Assembly (NCBI RefSeq): GCF_000003815.2
Contig: NC_049992.1
Location: forward strand, 12,958,422 to 13,022,421
DNA: 64,000 nt
Source of the DNA: Branchiostoma floridae
Lineage: Eukaryota; Chordata; Leptocardii; Amphioxiformes; Branchiostomatidae
Direction: 5' to 3'
This document shows positions 27,801-39,800 of the stretch, one piece after another; within the stretch, counting starts at the first letter, position 1; the number at the start of each line of letters is the position of its first letter. Under the pieces are notes generated by a model, which saw nothing but the letters and a program-made list of their open reading frames with translations, did not search any database and was not told the DNA's origin. Position numbers and translations under genes: made by a program.

Positions 27801-30800
27801 GGATGACATTGGGTAAATCGTTAACATACAAACAGAATAATAGCGGACCTAGGACACTTCCCTGAGGTACCCCACAAGGTGTTACCGTACAGAAGACGTA
27901 AACATTGGGACAAAAGCAGGCCATGCACGGTAAGGTACCCTGGATACATATTTACTAACCGGAGTGCGAAATACTCACAGAAAGCGGCCATTCCTATCGC
28001 AGCAAGGCACAGAAATCCCACCAAACGACGGGCTGACTTCATCGTTGAAGCTCAGTTCGCAGCTATGTTGGCACGCACTCAGCGAAAGGGACGTATTGCG
28101 AGACAAATCGATGGCATGACCCGCACCCCTCATGCACCTGTACACTGGGCCACCATCAACGAACAGGTGCAGGGTATATAGTCAGCTCTGAAAATTTAAA
28201 TATGCAACAGAAATGATAGCTTCCCATGAAAATACTTCACAAAAAAGAATAAGAACTGTACAATAAAACGACGGTATGTAAAGGTGGGGTTTATGTACAT
28301 GTATTTTGGAAATAAAAACAGGGCTGCGTAACGTTACGTCAAGGTTGTATTGCGCCGCTCGCATTCCATGGGAAAATGTAAACACTATAACGGTTTGCTA
28401 TTCAAATTTCAACAATGTATTTGAAATATTATAGTCTACATGATCACTTCAATGATCTATCTCACCTGGTGACACACATTGTACCTGTGTGCTTTATTTC
28501 ACATATGGGGCTTGCCCGCTAGACGTCAGGGACCGCCATGTTGTTTTCTCTCTGGCCAGTCGCGCGTGCGCGAATCGTGGCTGTTTGCATAGTCATCTAA
28601 TTCTGAACTACAAACCGCTTTTTTGTTTCCGTTTTGCAATTTGCTATCACTAGATTGTATCCTTATCAAATTACAAATGCCACTTATGTTTTCATGATAG
28701 AATCCACCGCAATGAAAATAAAAACATTAATTTAACCTTTACGTTGCAACTTGTAAGAATGTTCTGGACATCTACTTATAAAATAAGATATGTTGTTTAG
28801 TATCCAACATTACATGTGAAGGGTTATCGTATTCTATCATGTTCTCGAAGTTTTCATCCTTGAATGCCTTAAAACAGGTCACAGTCTAGACCTTGTATGT
28901 ATTCGTAAATGATAAATCTGAACTGATGTACACATATATACTAGTATACGTAACGTTATGTGTCCGATAACTGAAGATTAGTTTTTACCTTATTGTTACG
29001 TCGTTCTTACGTACAGAAATGCCAAACACATTTATACAATACAATACAATATGTATTACTCCAAATTCCCATCAAATTTTTACATCAGATTCAGAATGGA
29101 GACTTTTAATTCTCAACGTCAACCTAGAGACAACCGCGAGTCGTCCGCTTTGCTACTGTTCCGTGTCATTGCAAAAACATGGGACCTCTTCGTTGCAATT
29201 TATACGTATGAAATAACTTGTGTCATTGGACATCGCAGCTACTTCGGCAAACCTATAGGATTTTGTAACTCTTCTCGAGTTGACTCACCCGTCAACGCAT
29301 ATGTGCTGGGTGTCGTACTTCATTAGACCGCTAGGAGGCGCCTTTGCATTGTTCATTTGGAGATATGGTTACCAGGTATAAAGCATGAATACTAGTAACT
29401 TTAAGGTGGTAGAACCTATCACACGCTGACAAACCTGTTGTCAAATCATAGAGAAGGTAGGAAACCATCTTTGGTATGATATTTATTGTCATTTTCTTGC
29501 TTGTATAGTCTTTCCTGTGAACAAGGATATCACACTAACGTCCAGTATTTAATGTGTACATATTTGGCACTAATTGTTTTCTGATAATAATAATTTCGTT
29601 GGAGAAGCTGACAATAATTCCAATTTTGTACATTCTGGTCCATTTTCAATAACTTAGGAAACCTTTAGGTACAGGTATGTACTACATTTTGTACGTACTT
29701 ATTCATCCCGAGAATAGTTTGAACTTGAATACTGCATTACATATCTTTAGCGCTAATGTACCATATGTGTTGCTGCAGATATTTGAACTTCTTGAAATGC
29801 TAAATTTACAACAATGCTACTATGCCAGTGACCCAATATACATACAGAATTATCCATCCAATATCCATCTACAATGTCTATGATGAAACCTTTTTTGTAA
29901 TATCTTGGCTTATTGCAGTTTATATAATTTCTCATACAAAAAGTTATAATTTCCTTCCAACTGAATAAAAGTTATGAATGACATGAACATAAGCAGACCG
30001 ATTGCTGACAACATGACAGAATCATGGCATTTTCATACAAGCATCTTGATAGTTGTCTGCACCAAGTTCCTTGAAAACGCCATTCTTGATAAAGTCAGCA
30101 AACGACTCTAGCGGGCACATTCCGTCCTTTGTGCTGCCGGTGCAGAACTTCATCCGGTCTGTCATGTTAACCCCATTGTACAACACACGTATGTAGTGGG
30201 CACTGCCCGCACTGCCGCGCCACAACTCAAACACGACTCTCGTGGCGTAGGGGCACCATTTGGTTTCTGGGATGCCCAGCGCGTAGAGAAGAGGAGAAAC
30301 TGTGACATCATGTCCTGAGTAGAGAACAAACTTGGGTACACCCTCCTCTCCTGCTGCTGTTAAAAAATTAATGACACCATGTCTGACAACATAGGGTTCA
30401 TTTCTAAAGCAGCATAATTACCAAAAACACCTTCCTCTGCTCTAACCCGATTATTTTCTATGAAGTGTTTGATAAGGGTTTCAAATTGTGTCATCTTAAG
30501 ACAAGTCTCTTCTCCGCAAGGAAGATTCATCCTGTGACAGAGATGAGTGTTGAACAGGTCCAGAACGTGAGTGAGAGAGCCAAGCTGTGACTGTGTCATC
30601 CCTAGGGTATGTGCAATTTCTTTAAGAATGCGAACCACCCCTTCTGCAGACTCTGTCCTAAGAAGTACCTCGAGCGTTCCTTGCGGAAGTACATCACCTA
30701 GTGAGGGACATTCACCAGTCTTTTCCGCCCAGACAAAANNNNNNNNNNNNNNNNNNNNNNNNNNNNNNNNNNNNNNNNNNNNNNNNNNNNNNNNNNNNNN

Positions 30801-33800
30801 NNNNNNNNNNNNNNNNNNNNNNNNNNNNNNNNNNNNNNNNNNNNNNNNNNNNNNNNNNNNNNNNNNNNNNNNNNNNNNNNNNNNNNNNNNNNNNNNNNNN
30901 NNNNNNNNNNNNNNNNNNNNNNNNNNNNNNNNNNNNNNNNNNNNNNNNNNNNNNNNNNNNNNNNNNNNNNNNNNNNNNNNNNNNNNNNNNNNNNNNNNNN
31001 NNNNNNNNNNNNNNNNNNNNNNNNNNNNNNNNNNNNNNNNNNNNNNNNNNNNNNNNNNNNNNNNNNNNNNNNNNNNNNNNNNNNNNNNNNNNNNNNNNNN
31101 NNNNNNNNNNNNNNNNNNNNNNNNNNNNNNNNNNNNNNNNNNNNNNNNNNNNNNNNNNNNNNNNNNNNNNNNNNNNNNNNNNNNNNNNNNNNNNNNNNNN
31201 NNNNNNNNNNNNNNNNNNNNNNNNNNNNNNNNNNNNNNNNNNNNNNNNNNNNNNNNNNNNNNNNNNNNNNNNNAAACCCTGAAAATTGGTCAACTTTCAG
31301 GCGTAATTACATGACTTCTAACTGCAGTCCAGCTTTCAAAAATAGTTCCTCGTGATTTATTAACCCCTTCCAAGAACGGGGAACCATTTTTTAGGCCGAT
31401 ATAACGCATCGCGGCTTTACTATACCGTTTTTTATCGGACATACCGTAAGGACTCATCCGGGCTGAGTACAGTGTCCTCGAAAAATACAATTTCTCTAGA
31501 ATTTAAGACACTTCGCTTTTCCTTTGTGTTGAATTGGTATGGCAACTGTAGAGTGGGAGCTATGCTATAAGGATTAAGCTAACAGTATGAATCTATGATA
31601 GACATAAAATCAACTAAACTAGTACTGCACAATGTAATATCATGTAGGCTAAAGACCTAGGACTGTATATCTGGTGTTGATCACCTTGAACCCACAATTT
31701 TTATGAGATTGTGGAACTCTGTGGTGGTGCTGTCTGACTGGGTAACTTCGCATTATTGCACACGCCAGATAATTGCACGATTAGGTTAAATTAAGTGTGC
31801 AATTAAACAGCTTCTACTGTATTAGAGATTGTTAAAAGGTACTTTCTGAAACTTTCTCATCTCATTTCTTAGGAGTAAGATTTCCTAAAGAAAAGGGAGA
31901 TGCAGGAGTCAGGATGACGAATGACCCTCGCCCTCTAGGCTTAACCCTGAAGATGGGCCAGGATTAGAAAGTCACATATCTCCAGGAGATGTCTCCTATA
32001 AGACATAACAGGTGTTACTAAGATGTTATTTGCCCCTCACAACTGCCCCATATCTGTAGGAAGGAGGTAGTGATAAGGGTTTGATACAGCACAAATAGGA
32101 AGTAATGCATCACTGCATGATATCTTTAGTGTTATGCACTTTAAGTGTTATGCTCAGCGTTAGAAAGTCATTTGCCATGACAGTGGGGGTGGGTACAACT
32201 AACTACTGGTACAGAAAATTCAGGTACTGGTACGGTCCAGGTCCAGAGGATCACATCCCAGTCCAAACCTGAACCTGGACCTGATTGTCTGTGAACTTGT
32301 GAATGGGTGATATTGAGAGCAATGGTCCATTTCTGAGAAATCCAGCAGAGATATGGCAGACGACTAGCCTGAGTACCATCCTCCGTAGTGACCACTGGCT
32401 CACGACTTTTGCTTGCTAACCACGGTTTAATAGCTAGCGAAAGTCGGGAGCCAGCGGTCACTATGGAGGATGGTACTCAGGCTAGCAGACGACTAAATTT
32501 GGGTACACAATAGTGCATATGCACCCAGTATTTTAAGCCCTGGGGGACATAAGAATCAATGACGTTGCTTTCCTTCCATCCCACACTGAGGACAGAGAAG
32601 GATTAGGTTTGTGCACAGTGCTGTCCATGGAGCCTGACAGGTGCATCATTACAAGGCACTTACTGACGCAAGTCCGTTTGTATGTGTCCGACCTGCTTCT
32701 GACATCTCGGACTCTGGAATTTTAACCTCTGTGACATGACCATGCAGTTTTATCGTACAGCAAAATAAAACCAAAAACTGACATGACCCACTCTATAATA
32801 AAGAATATCTGCTCTTTTATCTCCACTATAACAGAAAAGCGAGGAGAAGTTGAATTTATCCAGCAATAGTCTCATTTTGTATCTGTGAACTGTATCTTTT
32901 CAACATGTCTTGTTGTGACCTGTACTTAGCCCGGTGTGGCAAAAATGTGCAATAAAGTAATCTCGAACCAGATCCACGGTGCGTAATGTATAGTATCAAA
33001 CGTGCTATACTCCCTGGCCAGCTTTGATACTATCTTATGGCACCGTAGGATCTGCTTGGAGATTACAATAAAGGTCTTCATTCATTCATTCATTCATTCA
33101 TTCATTATAAATTAATTGGTAGTAAGTTTTCTTCAATACCACCTGTATGCATTTTTAAAACTTGAACTGTATACAGTGAAGGACAAAAACATACAGCAAC
33201 TGTGTGACTACAACTGTATGTGGCATAACTGAATTAGCTATTGTCAGTTGTGAGAACTGAGAAGTAAGAAGAAAGAAAAACTATAAGTATAAGTTCCGCT
33301 GCTGCTCTAAGAAGATGGTGTTTCTGTTCTCGCTGGGTGGGAAGCAACAGTTGGTCCTGGGGACCAGTACATGATGACAGGGAGGATTAGGGAACTGTCT
33401 CCTCCAGGACAGGACACAGTTGGGTCCTAGAAGGGAGAGTATGTATGGCGGATTTACGATTCTACTTTCCCAGTACGCAGAACTGTTAATGCACTCTAGA
33501 ATACCAATGATGTACATGACTCTGTATTGCGATATATTTATTCAATTTGATAAAAAAGAAGGGGTCTACCCAAGCGTCAAACAATGTACACACACACACA
33601 AACATACAAAGCTTTCAGAAAAGCTTTACTTTAAGTTCAATTGGTCAGAATAAAACTCCATACACAGCCTCAGATCTGAGCGACTTAGCCTGGTAACTTT
33701 TGTGAGACATGATCCCACACGATCATGACAAATGTATGACATTACAATTTATTTAGCTAGCCTTACTTGCAAAAAGAAGGGATTAACTATGTTTACATAT

Positions 33801-36800
33801 TACGTTATTGTCTCCCTCTCCAGAGTTTATCAGAGGGTGGAAGTAGGGTTAGAATTACAGGATTTTGTTATGCCTTGTTCACTAGAAGACAAGAGGGATT
33901 AACTGTGTTTAGGGGATTTGTTAATTGTTCTTTGTCAAGTGACAGTGAGCTTCCCCATTCTGCTAATACAGTCATGTTCCCAAGCCAGTAGGGTACAAGG
34001 CTAACTGGAAACTTGTTCAGCAAGTGTCTGGACATTGCTTGCCAATGCTGTCTTTAAGTTCTTGATTTTTACAATACCTTCCCCCACCGTTCATGCTCTG
34101 AATACATGTACCACTGTGACAGAAAAATGCTGACTAAAACTTTTGATACTGATAGTATATATACAGAGCCTATCAATACCAATTCATGGTTAACTTTAAG
34201 GTGATTGACAGTAACTGACTATTTTACCTTTAAACTGCTGCAAAATAGGTTTCAGAATAAGGTTGCTAGGGAAATAATGCCCTACAAATGTTCATATCTC
34301 CTGCAGATCCAGAGACCACTTGAATGATTTGAAAAGGAATTATTCATTGAGTGTAAGAACAAGTTAATCTTTCTTTACTTTTCCATCAACATCAAACTAT
34401 TAAAGTATTTGAACCTTTATTCTTGACTTGAGTCTTATCGTCTTACCTTTACCCTGGCTCAATCGGACTGGTGTTTCACTTGACCTTGCTGGGATATTGG
34501 AACCATTACCCATGGATACTTACTTCAACAGTAAAAGTTAATCCTACCTGGATTAAAGGATTAAAGATGACCTGAAAAGGCACTTCTTAGGTCAGGGGTC
34601 ACACGCCTGTGCCCAGTCCACTGGTACTTACATACCAGCTGGAAGTAGAAAGAAGAAATTGGTGTCTGGAGAAAATGTACCTTACAGGAATTTCATTTCA
34701 TTTGGAAGCTCTTTCAATGTCTCAGGTTCAATTTTTGTTCAATGGGATTTTTAGCCTCAGTTTGGGGTCCAGTGTATAAGTTTTCCCTATATATTGGCTA
34801 TAATCTCCTTGTGAGTACCATCTATTCTGCAAGAATAGCCAACTTGACGTAATCAACTTAATGTTTTCAATCAAAGCAAAAAGCTATCAAACATACGTAA
34901 GATTAGCCTTGTTGTGAACTTGGGCATAGCCCACATCATTCATGCTATCATTACATTTTGCCAGACCACTCTCTGGATAGTGTATGAAACTCATGCCACT
35001 CATAGAATTGTTGGGTACTCCTGAAGTGAAAAAAAGACAAACACAAATTGTTTCAAATGAAGCAAAAAAAAGCCTGTCTGTAGTGGGAATCACTCTTGAC
35101 AGATCACATCTGAAACAGTCTACATTCCACAAGATTTCAACTTCAAAACATTCGTATTGAAACATTTTCCAAAACACTTCTGTGTCATTTTCTGTAACGT
35201 TTTCAGAAAGTTTCTGACAGCTGAAAAACTCTCATAAGAAACAGCGGCTGAAGTATATCAGAAGCTTATGCAGCTGCAGCAAACTTGACATGTCCAGAAG
35301 CCAAGTTCATTCAGAGTTAATCCTCATAAACAACCATACTTTCAGGTCCAAAGCCTTGTCTAAACAAACATGTCTAGTCAATGTTTGTAATGTACTTTCA
35401 ATAAATATACTGAAACTGTCCAATAAAGTCTTACAAACAACTCATGCTGGCCACACATGGCTCCGGCTGGTAACTTTTGCTGGCACAGCACAAAAACACT
35501 ACAAGGTAAACATGAAGACACACATACCTGTGCTTTCCTTATTTAAAGGAATCTCATATCTTAAGCCTGAAGCAGGATAGATCAAAGAAAAGGTTAGACA
35601 AGAAGGGCAATACCTTCCCCTCCTTGTCATTTTGATGGATGAGGCTAAGTGGTAAGAGGTTACTGGAAGGTCTCCTGAGTCTGGATTAACTTTCACCTCA
35701 GGCTCTACCTTAATCCTACTTAATCCCCCTTTAATTGGGAGCTTCCCACGGGGACATGGCTATGTCTAAACATGGCTTTGATGTGTTCTTACCCACTTTC
35801 CTCACCCCAGGTGTGACTGAGGCAATGCATACTCCATACACAGGCCTAGACTTATATCCAGCTTTAATTTTTTTCTGTTCCACACATTGTTTTCTTAATT
35901 TCCGTTATTTAATCTGTCATTTTAAGCTCATGAAAATGAATTCAGATATCGAATGGGGTGTAATTTTTGTCCATCCAACAATCAAATTATTGTCCCGAGA
36001 TGGAGGGATAGGCCCTGAAGACAGCCCTGCTCCTTAAAGTTCCTCAACATGGAACCTTCCATCTAAGGGGATGATGTGGTTCTACCCTACATTACATTAA
36101 ATTTTTACTCTCCCTCTACCAACAGGCACAGCAGCAAATAACCATACATGCCTTGGACATTTACTATTGTTAATAGCTAAAAAGAGAGGGAGTATGACGA
36201 AGTGATCTTACACACTCAGTATAATGCTCCTGACATTAAAACAGCACGTGAATGGAATGCCCTCCAAGAATGCACAGTCCAGGTCAAAAAATCCTTCTGT
36301 ACCAGACATGAGTTTCAACCAAAAGCAGCTCCCTGGCCACTGAGGAGCAAAAAGCCACCTGCACCACAAGATGAGGATTCCCTCACCCCAGCCTCAACCA
36401 AATGAGGTTCGGCACTTATTACAAGAAGAAGAAGATATTATGTATACTGTATCTGACTAACCCCGAGACCACCCACAGTTTTTAAAATGTGGGAAGAAAA
36501 AACTCATCTGATATTCAGGAGTGACCAACTAAAGCTTTATAGATTGATATGAAACTGAGAGTGTCGCAGATGAGAAATGAATGTAACAATGCTGTAGGTA
36601 GTGTTGGGAGGAGGCATATGTATGCTCATTAGATAATACAGGGGAGGTCCTGTGTTGTTAAAAGGTGTGAAATTGAAAACAATGTGGGCGGTTTCACAGG
36701 TGAACACCATTAAAATACTGGTTGGAAAAACGATAGGGGGCAAGTGCAAGTAAAACGATGTCAAATCCAATCCATGGTGTGCAAACCTTGTGCAAACCAA

Positions 36801-39800
36801 TCAAAAAATATATCTATCAATATTCTTCTCCTTCTTAGTTAAAAATGTCACATGTTGCAATGGTCCTATAATAGAACTTAGCGTGTATAGATGATTTTCT
36901 AATTAATTATGCAAATTAGATACCAATTTGCATAATCAATGCATAATTATGTGAAGCATCACTAAAACTATCTATACACCAAAAATCATAACAATCCGTC
37001 AACCCCTTCTTGAGTTATTCCCTTTCAAAGTCTGTCACTAAACCTACCCTGCAGTTCCAAAACAAGCCGCTAGGGGGCCCAAACCTATACCACTTACTCT
37101 TGGCATCAAGAGCTGTCTACCACTAAAAAATCACAGCCGCAGCATGTTCAGAACTCGAGATATCAAACCAGGAAGTTCCGCTGCAGTACCTTTCCAGGCC
37201 GCTAGGGGGCCCAAAATCTAATCGTTTCCAGGTCTCATCAAGACCTACACACATACCAAATATCAATACAATCCATCCAGGCGTTCTACAGTTATGCCGG
37301 TGTTCTACACACATACATACATACATACATACATACATACATACAAACACACGCTACCCAAAATATAACCTTCTTGGCGAAGGTAACTAGTGCCAAGTAC
37401 TTTTCAAGTTGGAAAAGTGAAAGGATGAAAAATAAACTGGAAAGTCAACATTTTCACAAAAATGAAGAATATTTTCCCTGTAGCTTTTTGTCAAAGTACT
37501 AGTATTAGCACACAAAGATCTACTTGTTTTTTTGACCAGGTCATTAACATAATTATACTATACCATCAGGCTACTGTTAGAGTACATGTATTGTGTGTGA
37601 GTAAGAAAAAAAAAATCAGGTTTTGATGCAGCAAACATGTAATGTCTATTTATACAGCTAATATCCAAATGCACTTCTAACCTCTGATTGGCTCCTGGCA
37701 GAAGTGGAAGAAGAAATAAAAAGAACACATCGGCAAAACATAAAAATCTCAACTTCTGTATGTTATTAGCCAACCCATTACTACTAAGGTTCCTCTCACT
37801 CACTGCCCTGACTTTTAGGGCAGTAAGTGTAAGGAGCTCAGGTTGTATTAATCATCTGGCACCCAGGCTAATATGTCTTTCTCTTAGCCTTTTGCAATAT
37901 AACTCTTTTTAAGAGGGTAATAAGAATCCTTCATGGCTTTATGAAAGGACTAACATGAAACATATGGTTTATGAGACCACCTATCATGGCAGCCATGTCA
38001 CCCTGACAGGAAGGTCATGATCATGATCCTGAAGGTCAGTGCTGCCCACTGGGATAGCAAATCCTCAGCAGGCAGGGCAATAATTACCTGCTGGGAGCAA
38101 AATTATGTATTATGACAACTCACAAATGCTGAACTAACTTTTCCGTCTTTCCTTGGTCTATCATACTTTTATAGTAGTAAATACACTTTCAGACATTTTG
38201 CACCTTCACTTCCTCAAGGTCTCACTCTGTAAGGTGCCCGTATACAATTAGATAGCATTTGGAAATATAGACAACGGGCACACAAGCAAACATACAAGCA
38301 AACAGACCAGCACTGCCTCCAGCTTTAAATTTTTTCTGTCCCACTTATTATTGGGAAGCCCATATTGTTGATTTTCTTTGCTAAATGTGTCATTTTAAGT
38401 TCATTAAAGTAGATTTTCAATAGTTTCATGTCATCTAGTTAAGATTTTGGGGCTGATGACGTAATATCTTTTTCTGTCCCAACAAGAAAATTTTTTTGTC
38501 CTGGGACAGAGGAACAGGTCCTAGAGACAGCCCTAAAACAAACTTAAATGAAAACGAACCTCTCTCAGACTGATGGCACCATCATTGTCCTCGTCCACTT
38601 CCTTGATCATGTTCTTGAGGCCCAGGTGGGTCTGAGGAGCCCCCAGCTTCTCCATCATCAGCTTCAGCTCAGGAAGGTCAATCAAATTGTTCTTGTCTAC
38701 ATCATACCTGTGGATTCAATAAAGACATTGTTCACGTCTTTTTGTTGTGTGTCTTTATATTTATCATGTATGACTTTTGCCTGCGAGGCTGGTGTGTTAC
38801 CGTGTTACTCTGAAAGTAATTCAGTTACATAATGTAGATACAGGCAATTGACTACTCGTTTACTACCTACTAGCAATGGAGCGAGTTTGAGCGTGCGAGC
38901 ATGTGACAATTAGCCGTGCCATGTTAGGGCACCTCCCGTTATCCACTGCTTGATGTAATGTACCCAGTCCATTGCCTGTGAAGCTGCTGTGTTACTTGGA
39001 AAGTTATTCAGATATATTGTGTAGGTCAATGCAGATACAGGCAATTGTAGGACTACATAAACTGTAGATTGTTTTAAGTAGACAGCTATAAAAGAGACAA
39101 GCTAAGGGACCGTACGGCGTTTAGTGAGGGGGGAGGGCCGGTCGCCAGAGGGTCGGGTCAAAAAATTTTTTTTTGCTAGGCCCTCCCCCCAAGACAAAAT
39201 ATTTTTGCTTGGCCCTCCCCCCTCCTATCAACTTTGAAAAAAAATATTCAAGACGCCAATAAAACACTGCGCTCCCGCATTTGGAAATGTGCTTTGCGTC
39301 ATACTTTTTCATGATTTTCATCGAGAAGCAGATCTCTCACCCCTAGTAAAAAAAGGAAAACAGAATGGATCAAAATATCTGCTTAATAGAGGGATAAATA
39401 TCTGCTTCATAGAGGCATAAATATTTGCTTTATAGAAGCTATTTCATTGTTTTGATATTAAAACAACACCTAAAAAGCATTTGTACCTGGATTTCTAGTA
39501 GATTTGCGCCACGAAGCGGCGCGCGCCCCGCTCCCTAAATTTACGTATTGCAAGCTTGCGGGCCTGAGCGGCTCGACGGAAACTTTTTCTTGTTTCTGTG
39601 GTGGTAATAACTTACGGTAAATCGGGGGGGGGAAATGAAAGCCAAAACGACAGCACGATTCGACTTCCAAAACTGTAGTGGTGAGGGGGGCGCCGACGCG
39701 TGACGCTGATTTTCCCACGGAGGGGTAAGACCGGTCGCCTCTCTCTAGCCGCCGGCGGGCGTGAGACCGCAGACTTGCAGGAGATCTTTTAGAAATGCCA

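Larger units (their letters stand above)
22710..38559 (-). other. EFHD intron 2 (15.9 kb), repeat-rich
   Basis: Holds a LINE fragment, a broken PXYLP1-like copy, three assembly gaps, paired inverted repeats and several MITEs, listed separately. From about 33.1 to 35.8 kb I see nothing beyond unsupported short frames. The region between 25.4 and 31.5 kb is bounded by inverted repeats beside gaps, so its placement inside this intron is less secure than the rest. Confidence 0.6.

Noticed and set aside
27879..28181. Plus-strand 100-codon frame with basic composition ([21 protein letters not shown])
   Set aside because: Its start overlaps the LINE remnant on the other strand. No family, splice context or promoter supports it, and it may be chance.
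30360..30372. TTTTTTAACAG in the PXYLP1-like copy read as a splice acceptor
   Set aside because: The polypyrimidine-AG looks right, but coding similarity continues to within about 20 bases upstream, leaving no room for an intron. A one-base frameshift is simpler.
30701..31314. Long frames spanning 30.7-31.3 kb on both strands
   Set aside because: They are open only because they consist mainly of N; they carry no sequence information.
37311..37344. Tetranucleotide repeats considered as a CRISPR-like array
   Set aside because: They are plain (CATA)n microsatellite without spacers, in a eukaryotic genome.
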